Shown: positions 8,444-17,277 of the stretch, piece after piece
Layout of the letters: the number at the start of each line of letters is the position of its first letter
Position numbering within the stretch: the stretch's first letter is position 1
Assembly: GCF_000682715.1 (NCBI RefSeq)
Contig: NZ_AWFH01000063.1
Coordinates: 62,001 to 126,000 of the forward strand
From: Hyphomonas atlantica corrig.
GTDB taxonomy: Bacteria > Pseudomonadota > Alphaproteobacteria > Caulobacterales > Hyphomonadaceae
DNA length: 64,000 nucleotides
Direction: 5' to 3'
Notes under the pieces: model-generated
Told to the model about the DNA's origin: nothing
Seen by the model: only the letters and a program-made list of their open reading frames with translations
Databases searched by the model: none
Translations under genes and position numbers: made by a program

Positions 8444-9826
8444 ATGGCGCGGAATATCCTGAAACTGGCTGCAACGGCTGCCCTGGCCGCCTTGATGGCT
8501 GCGAGTGCAACGGCGCAAAGCCTGATCCGCGATGCGGAGATCGAGGAAACCTTGCGGGACTGGACCGATCCGATCCTGGAGGTTGCGGGACTGCAGCCGA
8601 ATGATGTTGGCCTTTACCTGATCAATGACCCGTCGCTGAACGCCTTTGTGGCGAATGGCCAGAACATTCATATCCACACCGGCCTGATCATCGCGGCGGA
8701 TTCCTCGCTGCAGATCAAGGGCGTGATCGGTCATGAGACGTGTCACATCGCCTGTGGCCACTCGGTCAGCCGGTCGCGCGCTGCTGGCGTGGCGATGCGT
8801 CCGGCGCTGCTTTCCATCGGCCTCGGTATTCTGGCAATGGCCGCCGGAGAGGGCGGTGCAGGTGCAGCGCTGATCGGATCGTCGCAGCAATTCGCGGCGC
8901 TGAACTTCTTCACGCATACGCGTTCTGAAGAGGCGATGGCGGATGCCGCCGCAGTGGAATACCTGACCCAGCTGGGCCAGTCACCGCGCGGCATCGTCGA
9001 ATTCTTCGAGAATTTCCGTTATCAGGAAGTGCTGTCCAGCGCGCGTCGCTATCCATATTTTAGGGCGCACCCGTTGGCCTCTGACCGTATCCGCAATGTG
9101 CGGATGCTGGCCGAGGAAACCGGCTTGATGGATTTGCCGCCGACGGATGTTGAGCAGCGCCAGTATGAGATGATGCGCGCCAAGCTGATCGGCTTTCTGG
9201 ACACGCCGAACAAGGTGGCGCGGGAGTATCCCGCCAGCGACCAGAGCCAGCCTGCGCGCTATGCCCGTGCCATCGCGGCAATGCAGGCGTCTGACATCAA
9301 TCGCGCGCTGGAACAGGTCGAAACACTGGTCGAGGAAGACCCCGAGAACCCTTATTACTGGGAGCTGAAAGGCCAGATACTGTTCGAGAGTGGCCGGGCT
9401 GCAGAATCTGTTGCGCCTCATGCCCGCTCGCTGGAGCTGAAGCCGGGCCAGCCGCTGCTGCTCATCAATCTGGCGCGCTCCCTGAACGCACGGGATGAGC
9501 CGGGCGATGTGGACACTGCGGAAAAGGCGTTGCGCGATGCACTGCTGGCAGAGCCGAACAATGCGTTCGCCTGGGCCCAATTGGCCATCACCTACGAAAA
9601 GCAGGGGCGCCGCGCCGACGCGCAGCTGGCAACGGCGGAGTCTGCCTATGCGGTAGGAGATATTGTGCGTGCCAACCGGTTTGCGCACTTCGCCGTGCAA
9701 AGCCTGGAGCCGGGCACGCCGGACTATCGCCGCGCAGACGACATCCTGCTGGTGACAGACGCCAACAATCCCGACAATCGCGACATGTATCGCCGCGGGC
9801 CGCGCCTTTCATTCTCGGCCCAATAG
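8444..9826 (+). CDS. Secreted M48 metalloprotease with C-terminal TPR repeats (BepA/YfgC-like)
   Basis: A 460-residue periplasmic protein. A signal peptide ending near ATAQS (residues 21-26) is followed by an M48 peptidase domain with zinc motif HETCH (residues 97-101, a valid HExxH). The later SEEAMAD supplies the third ligand. The C-terminal half has Ala/Leu-rich helical repeats consistent with TPRs. This matches BepA, which assists or degrades outer-membrane proteins at the BAM/LPS-assembly machinery. A good Shine-Dalgarno (GGAGG) precedes the ATG. The DsbA-like lipoprotein downstream suggests an envelope-folding neighbourhood. Confidence 0.9.
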   Translation: MARNILKLAATAALAALMAASATAQSLIRDAEIEETLRDWTDPILEVAGLQPNDVGLYLINDPSLNAFVANGQNIHIHTGLIIAADSSLQIKGVIGHETCHIACGHSVSRSRAAGVAMRPALLSIGLGILAMAAGEGGAGAALIGSSQQFAALNFFTHTRSEEAMADAAAVEYLTQLGQSPRGIVEFFENFRYQEVLSSARRYPYFRAHPLASDRIRNVRMLAEETGLMDLPPTDVEQRQYEMMRAKLIGFLDTPNKVAREYPASDQSQPARYARAIAAMQASDINRALEQVETLVEEDPENPYYWELKGQILFESGRAAESVAPHARSLELKPGQPLLLINLARSLNARDEPGDVDTAEKALRDALLAEPNNAFAWAQLAITYEKQGRRADAQLATAESAYAVGDIVRANRFAHFAVQSLEPGTPDYRRADDILLVTDANNPDNRDMYRRGPRLSFSAQ

Positions 9827-9924
9827 CCAGCGATCAACTTTGCGTCAGGCCGGATGGACGCGACGCGCCGACGCCGTATATGTGACGGCAAATCCCTCTG
9901 ACCTGTGAACAGGAAGCATTCCGC

Positions 9925-10668
9925 ATGAATTTCAAACTGACCTCGATGATGGCCGCTGGCTCCGCCCTTGCGTTGACTGCCTGCGCCGACAATTCCGCCC
10001 CCGCCGCGGCGGACCGCGAAGCGATGGAACAGGTCGTACGCGAGTACATTCTGGATAATCCGGAGATCATCGAGGAAGCGCTGATCAAGCTGGCAGCCAA
10101 ACAGAAAGCGGCTGCCTCAGCGGAGGCGCAACAGGCCATCGCGAGCAATTTCGATGCGATCTACAACAATCCGGGCGACTATTCGATCGGCCCGGCAGAT
10201 GCTGAGATCACCGTGGTCGAGTTCTTCGATTATCGCTGCGGCTGGTGCAAACGCTCCACCGACTGGATCCAGGCCTTGCCGAAAGAGTATGATGGCAATG
10301 TGCGCGTCGTGTTCAAGGAATTGCCGATCTTTGGCGGCATCAGCGAGACAGCTTCCCTCGCCGCGCTGGCCGCAGGCAAGCAGGACAAGTACCTTGAGTT
10401 CCATCTCGCGCTGATGGACATCAAGAACAATAACGACCTGACCGAAGCCAAGCTCGACGAGGTTGCAGAAGACGTCGGAATGAACGTCCAGAAGATGCGG
10501 GCGGACATGAAGTCGATGGATATTCAGCGCAAGCTGGCTGATTCCAAACAGCTGGCCCGGACGCTGGGCGTGGAAGCGACGCCAAGCTTCTTCATCGGAA
10601 ATGAGTTCATTGAAGGCGCCAATCGCGACCGCGTGAACGAACTGATCAAGGAAGGCCTGAAAGGCTAG
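9925..10668 (+). CDS. DsbA-family thiol-disulfide lipoprotein
   Basis: A 247-residue protein with a lipoprotein signal (LTAC, Cys20), a helical N-terminal extension of about 70 residues, then a thioredoxin fold with active site CGWC (Cys105 and Cys108) and cis-Pro loop EATPSFFIG. Com1/BdbD-type DsbA proteins have this layout. It probably introduces or isomerises disulfides in periplasmic proteins while anchored to a membrane. AGGAAG lies upstream of the ATG. It follows the M48 protease by 98 bp and may have its own promoter. Confidence 0.9.
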   Translation: MNFKLTSMMAAGSALALTACADNSAPAAADREAMEQVVREYILDNPEIIEEALIKLAAKQKAAASAEAQQAIASNFDAIYNNPGDYSIGPADAEITVVEFFDYRCGWCKRSTDWIQALPKEYDGNVRVVFKELPIFGGISETASLAALAAGKQDKYLEFHLALMDIKNNNDLTEAKLDEVAEDVGMNVQKMRADMKSMDIQRKLADSKQLARTLGVEATPSFFIGNEFIEGANRDRVNELIKEGLKG

Positions 10669-10674
10669 GCCGGA

Positions 10675-11091
10675 TCAGGAGGGCAGCGAGGTTTCGTACG
10701 GGCTGTCCAGGGAAAACATGGGGATGGTGGCGATCAGCACGCGGCCATCCTCGCCTTCCAGATCATAGGTGCCCCCCATGATGCCGGAGGGCGCAGCCAG
10801 CGGCGCGCCGGATGTATAGCTGAAACGTTCACCAGGGCCGAGCGTCGGCGTCTGGCCGATCACGCCGTCGCCATCCACTTCCTGCCGACGCCCCTCGGCA
10901 TCGACAATGCGCCAATGCCGCCGGACGATGGTCCAGGTCTGTTCGCTCTCATTCTCCACATCGACCGTATAGGACCACATGAAGCGCGCGCGGGCGGGCT
11001 CTGACTCGTCGTGCATGAATTTCGGGCGAACGCGAATGCGCACGCCATCCGTTACATGCTCATACTGTGGAGGAGGAACCCGTCTGCCCAT
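10675..11091 (-). CDS. apaG: ApaG domain protein
   Basis: A 138-residue single-domain protein. It has the ApaG/F-box-associated beta-sandwich hallmarks: FMWSYTVDVENES, WTIVRRHWRI, and the Gly-rich PLAAPSGIMGGTYDL loop. ApaG is a small protein of unclear biochemistry linked to cation sensitivity; in other bacteria it sits beside ksgA and apaH, but here it lies next to metZ. Convergent with the DsbA-like gene with only 6 bp between stops; metZ lies 25 bp upstream of its start. Confidence 0.9.
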   Translation of the reverse strand: MGRRVPPPQYEHVTDGVRIRVRPKFMHDESEPARARFMWSYTVDVENESEQTWTIVRRHWRIVDAEGRRQEVDGDGVIGQTPTLGPGERFSYTSGAPLAAPSGIMGGTYDLEGEDGRVLIATIPMFSLDSPYETSLPS

Positions 11092-11116
11092 TTAGGTAAA
11101 ATTCAATCCAATTCGT

Positions 11117-12319
11117 TCACACACTGTTAAGGGCGCGCGTCAAATCCATTACAAGATCGTCAGAATCTTCCAATCCCACGGACATGCGGATCCAGCTGCG
11201 GTCGAGGCCCATTGAAGCCTGCTCCTCATCGCTCAGCGCGCGGTGTGTGGTGGAGGAGGGGTGGCAGGCCAGGGTCTTGGTGTCGCCGAGATTGTTGCAG
11301 ATATCGACCAGCTCCAGCGCGTTCAGGAATTTGAATGCTTCGGCCTGACTGCCTTTCAGCGAGAACGCGATCATCGTTCCGCCTGCGCTCATCTGGCGCT
11401 TGTGGATTTCGTAGTGCGGATGATCCTCGCGGTGTGGATAGCGCACAGCGGCAATGGCCGGATGGTCCGCGATCACATCGGCGAGGCGCGCCGCATTGCG
11501 GGTCTGCTGGTCCACGCGCAGCTTCAGCGTTTCGAGCCCCTTCAGCACGACCCAGGCGTTGAACGGTGAGGCCGCCGGGCCGAGATGGCGCAGCCACGGA
11601 TCATAGATTTCTTCCATCCGCGCAGAATCACACAGGATGGCTCCGCCCATGACGCGGCCCTGTCCGTCCATATGCTTGGTGGTTGAGTAGACGACGACAT
11701 CCGCGCCAAGCTCCAGCGGTTTCTGAAGGATCGGTGTGGCAAATACGTTGTCGACGACCAGCGTCGCGCCGGTCGCCTTGCAGAGTTTGGCCACGGCTTC
11801 GATGTCGACCCCATCCAGCAGGGGATTGGCCGGGCTTTCGATCAGCACGAGCTGGCAGCCCTTGGCGATCTCACGTTCCCAGGCCTCAAGGTCTGCGCCA
11901 TCGACGAACACCGTCTCGATGCCAAATTTCGGCATCTGGTTGGCGATGATCCAGCGGCACGAACCGAACAGGGCGGTGGCGGCCACAACGCGGTCACCTG
12001 CCTTCAGCGGGGCGAGGATGGCCGTGGAAATCGCCCCCATGCCGGACGCAGCGACGCGGCAAGTCTCGGCCCCTTCGATCAGGGCGAGGCGCTGCTGCAG
12101 CATTTCACAAGTCGGGCTGCCATAGCGGGAGTAGACGAATCCGTCCTCTTCGCCCGCCATGCGGCGCATGGCCTGTTCGGCGCTGTCATAGGAATACCCG
12201 GAGGTCAGGTAGAGGGCTTCGGAGATCTCGCCATGCTCGGACCGCATGAGGCCGCCGCGCACAGCTTGTGTGGCGGGCTTCCAGCCCTTCTTTGCGTTAT
12301 CGCCCGGTGCGTCTGCCAT
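11117..12319 (-). CDS. metZ: O-succinylhomoserine sulfhydrylase
   Basis: A 400-residue PLP enzyme of the Cys/Met metabolism family. The PLP lysine is in YSTTKHMDGQGR (Lys215); the MDGQGR continuation is typical of MetZ rather than MetB or MetC. Other hallmarks are VYSRYGSPT, the ASGMGAI loop and ESPANP. MetZ makes homocysteine directly from O-succinylhomoserine and sulfide in methionine synthesis. The leader is only about 65 bp because the divergent dCTP deaminase begins at 12385, and I see no SAM-II type riboswitch there. Confidence 0.92.
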   Translation of the reverse strand: MADAPGDNAKKGWKPATQAVRGGLMRSEHGEISEALYLTSGYSYDSAEQAMRRMAGEEDGFVYSRYGSPTCEMLQQRLALIEGAETCRVAASGMGAISTAILAPLKAGDRVVAATALFGSCRWIIANQMPKFGIETVFVDGADLEAWEREIAKGCQLVLIESPANPLLDGVDIEAVAKLCKATGATLVVDNVFATPILQKPLELGADVVVYSTTKHMDGQGRVMGGAILCDSARMEEIYDPWLRHLGPAASPFNAWVVLKGLETLKLRVDQQTRNAARLADVIADHPAIAAVRYPHREDHPHYEIHKRQMSAGGTMIAFSLKGSQAEAFKFLNALELVDICNNLGDTKTLACHPSSTTHRALSDEEQASMGLDRSWIRMSVGLEDSDDLVMDLTRALNSV

Positions 12320-12384
12320 GTCAGGTTGGTCCCTTGTGTTTCCTGAAGTGCGTCTTATGCCTGAGAAGGTAAGGGGTGCAAGTG

Positions 12385-13401
12385 ATGGCCGACGATTCGG
12401 GTGTATTGTCTGATCAGGAAATCGAGGCGCTGGTGCGCGCGGAGGCGATCCGGTTTGACCTGCCTCTGGACGAGGGACAGGTTCAGCCTGCCAGCCTTGA
12501 TCTGCGTCTGGCCGAGGATGCCTATCGACTGAGGGCCAGCTTCCTGCCGGGGAAGGACCGCACCGTCGCCGAAATGCTTCAGGAGCCGGGCATTCACATG
12601 CACCGGATCGACCTTACCAAGGAGGGCGCGGTTCTGGAGACGGGGTGCGTGTATCTCGTGCCGCTGATGGAATCGCTGCGCCTGCCGCCGGGCATCGCGG
12701 CGCGGGCCAATCCGAAAAGCTCCACCGGGCGGATCGACGTGTTCACGCGCCTTGTCACCAATCGGTCTCGCGCGTTTGACGAAGTGCCAACCGGCTATTC
12801 AGGGCCGCTCTATCTGGAGGTCAGCCCGCGCACCTTTCCCATCATGGTGCGGCCGGGCGACCGGCTGGCGCAGATCCGGTTCAAGCGGAAGAAGCCGGAG
12901 ACCCTGAAAGAGAAAATCGTTTCCATTGACCTGGAAGTGAAGGGCGACCAGCCGGTGGGCTGGCGTGCCAAGCACCATTCCGGGATCGTGGACCTGCGGG
13001 GCCTTGCGGCGCATGAGGCGAGCCAGTTCTGGGAGCCAGTCTGGCCACGCGATGGCCGAATTGTTCTGAACCCGGAAGAATTCTACATTCTTGTCAGTCG
13101 TGAAACCGTGAAGGTTGGCGCGATGGAAGCGGCCGAGATGGCGCCGATTGCACCAGAGCTGGGCGAGTTTCGCGCGCACTATGCCGGCTTTTTCGATCCG
13201 GGCTTCGGCATGAATGACGGTGGCAGCCGCGCCGTGCTGGAAGTGCGCTCGCGCGATGTGCCCTTCATTCTGGAGCATGGCCAGCCGGTCGCCAAGCTGA
13301 TCTATGAGGGCATGGCCTCAAAGCCCAAGGGGCTCTATGGGGGCAAGGGCTCCAACTATCAGGGGCAGGGCCTCAGGCTCTCCAAGCATTTCCGTATCTG
13401 A
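12385..13401 (+). CDS. dcd: 2'-deoxycytidine 5'-triphosphate deaminase, long form
   Basis: A 338-residue protein in which dUTPase/dCTP-deaminase-like beta folds appear to occur twice, the long alphaproteobacterial form. Motifs include QPASLDLRL near the N-terminus, RANPKSSTGRIDV (Ser-rich phosphate loop), GYSGPLYLEVSP and GDRLAQIRF. It converts dCTP to dUTP to feed thymidylate synthesis. The ATG at 12385 has AAGGGG 8 bases upstream; an in-frame GTG at 12376 lies inside that site. Divergent from metZ. Confidence 0.85.
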   Translation: MADDSGVLSDQEIEALVRAEAIRFDLPLDEGQVQPASLDLRLAEDAYRLRASFLPGKDRTVAEMLQEPGIHMHRIDLTKEGAVLETGCVYLVPLMESLRLPPGIAARANPKSSTGRIDVFTRLVTNRSRAFDEVPTGYSGPLYLEVSPRTFPIMVRPGDRLAQIRFKRKKPETLKEKIVSIDLEVKGDQPVGWRAKHHSGIVDLRGLAAHEASQFWEPVWPRDGRIVLNPEEFYILVSRETVKVGAMEAAEMAPIAPELGEFRAHYAGFFDPGFGMNDGGSRAVLEVRSRDVPFILEHGQPVAKLIYEGMASKPKGLYGGKGSNYQGQGLRLSKHFRI

Positions 13402-13412
13402 AGGCGCACGCC

Positions 13413-14015
13413 ATGAAGCTCTATTACTCCGCAACATCGCCCTATGCCCGAAAGGTTCGGGTGCTGATCATGGAGCAGGGCTTGCAAGATGCGGTCGAGT
13501 TGGTACGCGCGGATCCGATGGCGGAGAATGCGGGCACAAGGATTGGCAATCCGCTCAGCAAGATACCCGCGCTGGAGCTGTATGATGGAACGCACCTCTT
13601 CGACAGTCCGGTGATCTGTGAATACCTCGACCATCAGGCGGGCGGCGAGCCATTGCTGCCGGCGGATGGCGCGCGGCGCTGGAGCGTGCTGAAAGCGCAG
13701 GCGCTGGGCGATGGCATTCTGGACGCGGCGCTGAGCCTGGTCATGGAATCCCGCAGGCCGGAGGAACAGCAATCCGAGTTCTGGCAGGCGCGGTGGATTT
13801 CCGCCATTCATCGTGGCGTGGACGATATGGCCGAAGACATCCAGGCGGATGAGGCGAGCTTCGACCTTGGCCGGATCAGTTATGCCTGCGCGCTTGGGTA
13901 TCTCGACTTCCGCTTGCCGGACCTGAACTGGCGCGCGCCGCATCCGGGCCTCGTGGAATGGTTTTCCGAAATCTCCCGGCGCGAGAGTTTTGTCCTGACC
14001 GTGCCGCCCGCCTAA
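13413..14015 (+). CDS. Glutathione S-transferase family protein
   Basis: A 200-residue protein with an N-terminal thioredoxin-like GST domain (YYSATSPYARKVRVL; Ser-Pro-Tyr in the active loop; PALELYDG with cis-Pro; DSPVICEYLD for glutathione binding) and an all-helical C-terminal domain. Substrate unknown. It follows the dCTP deaminase by 11 bp, probably on the same transcript. Its stop codon overlaps that of the convergent GNAT gene at 14012-14015. Confidence 0.85.
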   Translation: MKLYYSATSPYARKVRVLIMEQGLQDAVELVRADPMAENAGTRIGNPLSKIPALELYDGTHLFDSPVICEYLDHQAGGEPLLPADGARRWSVLKAQALGDGILDAALSLVMESRRPEEQQSEFWQARWISAIHRGVDDMAEDIQADEASFDLGRISYACALGYLDFRLPDLNWRAPHPGLVEWFSEISRRESFVLTVPPA

Positions 14016-14491
14016 GACTGTTCATCCAGATTCAGCCGCATCTCGGTGATGTAGGGCTTGAAGCCGGTTTTCTCGTAGGCGCGGAGGGCGGGGGCGTTAT
14101 TGCTGTAAACCTCAAGACGCAGTTCCGGCAGTCCGCGTGTGCGAGCCCATTCAGTCAGATGATCAATCAGGACACGGTTCAATCCCCTGCCGCGATGATC
14201 CGGGTGGACGAACATGAAACCGAGATAGGCGTGATGGTCTGACGCGACATATGCTTTTGACGGGCGCTTGTGGGCGTAGCCGGTGGCGATGATGTTTCCG
14301 TCAATTTCGATCACCGCGACTTCTGCGTCGTCTGACTGCACGAGTTCTCCGAGATCATAATAGCTGATCGGATCGGGCTTCAGCGTATGATCATACGGGC
14401 GCTCCGCCGCAATGATGCCTTGCTCGCAGGCTTTCAGCGCAGGCAGGTCTTCCAGCGTGGCAGAACGGACAGGATAGTTGGGATCGCTCAC
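14012..14491 (-). CDS. GNAT family N-acetyltransferase
   Basis: A 159-residue acetyltransferase with the acetyl-CoA binding P-loop region MFVHPDHRGRGLNRVLIDHL and the downstream motif NNAPALRAYEKTGF typical of GNAT enzymes. Substrate unknown. The GTG start at 14491 lies 4 bp after the stop of the SDR gene with AAGG about 10 bases upstream, so the pair is probably co-transcribed. The frame is open upstream, but that part overlaps the SDR gene and is not credible. Confidence 0.85.
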   Translation of the reverse strand: MSDPNYPVRSATLEDLPALKACEQGIIAAERPYDHTLKPDPISYYDLGELVQSDDAEVAVIEIDGNIIATGYAHKRPSKAYVASDHHAYLGFMFVHPDHRGRGLNRVLIDHLTEWARTRGLPELRLEVYSNNAPALRAYEKTGFKPYITEMRLNLDEQS

Positions 14492-14495
14492 GCGA

Positions 14496-15218
14496 TCAGC
14501 CTTTTGCCTTGGCCAGTTCGCGATAGACCACGCAGGCACCGGTGCGGGTTTCGTCCGGACTGACCAGCTTTACCATTTCGGCGGCCACCTCTTCCGGGGT
14601 CGGAAGGGTCATCGGGTCTTCGCCTGGCATGGCCTCGGCGCGCATGCCGGTACGGGTGCCGCCCGGATCGAAGATGTTGGCGCGCAGCTTCATGTTTTCG
14701 TTTTCGTCCGCCCATCCGATGACGAGCGCTTCCAGCCCGGCCTTGGCGGCCTGATACGGGCCCCAGAAGGCGCGCGGGTGGCGCGCGACGCTGGACGTGA
14801 CGAACACGGCGCGCGGCGCATCTGACTGGTGCAGCCAGGGCGACAGGGCGCGGATCAGGTGGAAATTCGCATTGAGGTTCGTCGCAATCGTTTCCTCGAA
14901 GCTGCGTGGGCCGCATGTCTCCAGCGGGCCGAGCGTGCCCAGAATGCCGGCATTTGCGACCAGCCCGTCAAGGCGGCCGAAGCGTTCGCCAATCACCTTG
15001 CCGAGGGTCTCGATGCCTTTGGTGTCTTTCAAATCCATCGGCACAAGGACGGCTTCGCTGCCGAGCGCGCGAATCTCGTCATCCAGTTTCTGCAGGGCAG
15101 CTTTCGAGCGCGCAACGGCGATGACAATGTTGCCCTGACGGGCAAGGTCCAGCGCTGCGGCGCGGCCAATGCCACGGGACGCGCCGGTGACGAGGATGAG
15201 ACGGGGGGTGTCAGTCAT
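14496..15218 (-). CDS. SDR family NAD(P)-dependent oxidoreductase
   Basis: A 240-residue classical short-chain dehydrogenase. It has the TGASRGIG cofactor motif (residues 11-18), NAG (strand 4), and the catalytic Ser...Tyr-x3-Lys set (SSVARHP...YQAAK). After the active site comes FDPGGTRTGM, where PG is the usual PG motif. The substrate cannot be told from sequence. It lies between purF and the GNAT gene in a minus-strand run, with only about 20 bp to purF. Confidence 0.88.
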   Translation of the reverse strand: MTDTPRLILVTGASRGIGRAAALDLARQGNIVIAVARSKAALQKLDDEIRALGSEAVLVPMDLKDTKGIETLGKVIGERFGRLDGLVANAGILGTLGPLETCGPRSFEETIATNLNANFHLIRALSPWLHQSDAPRAVFVTSSVARHPRAFWGPYQAAKAGLEALVIGWADENENMKLRANIFDPGGTRTGMRAEAMPGEDPMTLPTPEEVAAEMVKLVSPDETRTGACVVYRELAKAKG

Positions 15219-15239
15219 TCTGGAGCCTTTACAGGTCCG

Positions 15240-16691
15240 CTAGGCATCATCCAGCAGGGAGAGCTGGCGTTCCTTGTCGGACTCGGCGTGTTCATTGTCG
15301 ACCAACAGGGTCGGATAGTCACCCGTGAAGCAATGGTCTGAAAATTGCGGCTGCATCGCGTTGCGTTCGGGCTCACCGATGGCCTTGTAGAGACCGGGCA
15401 CGGAGAGGAAGCCGAGCGAGTCGACTTTCAGCTCATTCGTCATTTCCTCGTGCGTGTGGATCGCCGCGAAGAGTTCGGATTTGGCCGCCATGTCGATGCC
15501 GTAGAAATCCGGGTTCACGATGGGCGGGCTGGCCGAACGGAAATGGATTTCCTTCGCGCCGGCATCGCGTACCATTTGCACGATCTTCTTCGACGTGTTG
15601 CCACGCACGATGGAGTCATCGACCAGGATGACGCGCTTGCCTTCCAGCACGGCGCGGTTCGGGCTGTGCTTCTTGGAAACGGCGCTCTGGCGACCGGTCT
15701 GGGTCGGCTGGATGAAGGTCCGTCCGACATAATGGTTCCGGATGATGCCCATCTGGAAGGGGATGCCGGACGCTTCGGAAAAGCCGAGCGCGGCCGGGAC
15801 GCCGGAATCCGGAACGGGAACGATCACATCCGCCTCGGCCGGGGTTTCCGCGGCCAGCTGATGGCCCATGCGGCGGCGCACCTCATAGATGGAGCGGCCC
15901 TGCATGATGGAATCCGGACGGGCGAAATAGACATATTCGAAGACGCACGGGCTGGTCGGGCGCTTGGCGGCGAAGCGATAGGATTCGACACCCTTGTCGC
16001 TGATCACGACGATTTCGCCATTGTCCACTTCGCGCACGAACTCTGCGCCGATAATGTCCAGCGCGCAGGTTTCGGACGCCAGCACATAGGCCTCGCCCAG
16101 CTTGCCGAGGATCAGCGGACGCAGGCCCACCGGGTCACGGGCGCCGATCAGCTTCTTGCCGGTCAGGCCGACAAGCGCATAGCCGCCTTCGATTTTCTGG
16201 AGCGCGTCCACAAGCCGGTCGAGGAAGTTCTTGCCGGTGCTGCGGGCGACCAGGTGCAGGATGACTTCGGTGTCCATTGTGGACTGGAAGATCGCACCGT
16301 CCTTGACCAGGTCATGGCGCAATTTGCGGGAATTGGTCAGGTTGCCATTGTGCGCCACCGCGAACCCGCCGCCGGCGAGATCCGCGAAGATCGGCTGCAC
16401 GTTCCGCAACATGGTGCGGCCTTGCGTGGAATACCGGTTGTGACCGATGGCGGCGTGGCCCGGAAGGCGCGTTCGGAGATCACCCCCGAAATGCTCACCT
16501 ACCATGCCCAAATGACGTTCCGAGGGGAAGCGCTTGCCGTCAAAGGTGATCATGCCGCAGGCTTCTTGCCCGCGATGCTGGAGGGCATGCAGACCAAGCG
16601 CTGTCAGCAGGCTGGCCTCATGATTTCCATAGATACCGAAGACGCCGCATTCCTCGCGGGGCTTGTCGTCATCATGATCGAAAAGGACCAT
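15240..16691 (-). CDS. purF: Amidophosphoribosyltransferase
   Basis: A 483-residue enzyme of the first committed step of purine synthesis (PRPP plus glutamine to phosphoribosylamine). The Ntn-glutaminase starts at Cys15 (EECGVFG) after a short propeptide that should be removed. Further motifs are HNRYSTQG, AHNGNLTN and, in the phosphoribosyltransferase half, the PRPP loop VILVDDSIVRG. The ATG at 16691 is preceded by AGGAGGT at ideal spacing, whereas the open extension upstream has no homology character. It lies 40 bp downstream of cvpA, a frequent purF partner. Confidence 0.95.
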   Translation of the reverse strand: MVLFDHDDDKPREECGVFGIYGNHEASLLTALGLHALQHRGQEACGMITFDGKRFPSERHLGMVGEHFGGDLRTRLPGHAAIGHNRYSTQGRTMLRNVQPIFADLAGGGFAVAHNGNLTNSRKLRHDLVKDGAIFQSTMDTEVILHLVARSTGKNFLDRLVDALQKIEGGYALVGLTGKKLIGARDPVGLRPLILGKLGEAYVLASETCALDIIGAEFVREVDNGEIVVISDKGVESYRFAAKRPTSPCVFEYVYFARPDSIMQGRSIYEVRRRMGHQLAAETPAEADVIVPVPDSGVPAALGFSEASGIPFQMGIIRNHYVGRTFIQPTQTGRQSAVSKKHSPNRAVLEGKRVILVDDSIVRGNTSKKIVQMVRDAGAKEIHFRSASPPIVNPDFYGIDMAAKSELFAAIHTHEEMTNELKVDSLGFLSVPGLYKAIGEPERNAMQPQFSDHCFTGDYPTLLVDNEHAESDKERQLSLLDDA

Positions 16692-16731
16692 TTGAGACGC
16701 ACCTCCTGAGTGACAGTTCTGCGACGAGGGC

Positions 16732-17277
16732 CTATTGCCCTGTTTTGCCCGCCGAGGGAAGGGCAGCTTGCACATCTTTTCCGACTTTTGACGCATTGTC
16801 GTTCACATAGTCGGCCATTTCGGCGAGCGGTGGATAGGTCAGGGAATTGAGGATGAAGTCCGGGATGCGGCTTTCATCCAGTGCCAGATTCAGCAGGACC
16901 GCGAAAAAGACCAGCGCGATGGCACCGCGTGCGATGCCGAAGAACAGGCCGGCCACATGGTCGAACATGCCGATGCCTTCCGCGCCCTGGATGTTTTTCG
17001 ACAGGCGCTGGCCGAACCACGCGACCAGGACATAAACTATGATGAAGGCGAACACGACCAGGGCGAGATCGCCCAGCACGGGGTCTGCCCCTTCCGGCAC
17101 CAGCGTGCGCACCGGTTCAGCAAAGAAACGACGGGCATAGTATGCGGCGGCAAGGGCGGCGATAAACGAGCCCAGCGTGGCGACTTCGCGCAAAAAGCCC
17201 CGGGCAAACGCCATGATGGCGGAAATCACGATGACCGCGACCGCAATGGCATCAAAAGCTGTAATGGACTCAAGCAT
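16732..17277 (-). CDS. cvpA: CvpA family membrane protein
   Basis: A 181-residue inner-membrane protein with four hydrophobic segments, starting LESITAFDAIAVAVIVIS and including the ARGFLREVATL motif of CvpA. CvpA is linked to colicin V production and envelope stress; its biochemistry is unclear. The ATG at 17277 overlaps the radA stop by 8 bp, giving a coupled radA-cvpA-purF run, a common alphaproteobacterial order. The disordered C-terminal tail ends in Ser/Ala/Gly/Lys. Confidence 0.9.
   Translation of the reverse strand: MLESITAFDAIAVAVIVISAIMAFARGFLREVATLGSFIAALAAAYYARRFFAEPVRTLVPEGADPVLGDLALVVFAFIIVYVLVAWFGQRLSKNIQGAEGIGMFDHVAGLFFGIARGAIALVFFAVLLNLALDESRIPDFILNSLTYPPLAEMADYVNDNASKVGKDVQAALPSAGKTGQ

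Noticed and set aside
12320-12384. SAM-II riboswitch in front of metZ
   Set aside because: The metZ leader is only about 65 bp and shared with the dCTP deaminase start; I could not find the conserved SAM-II segments in it.
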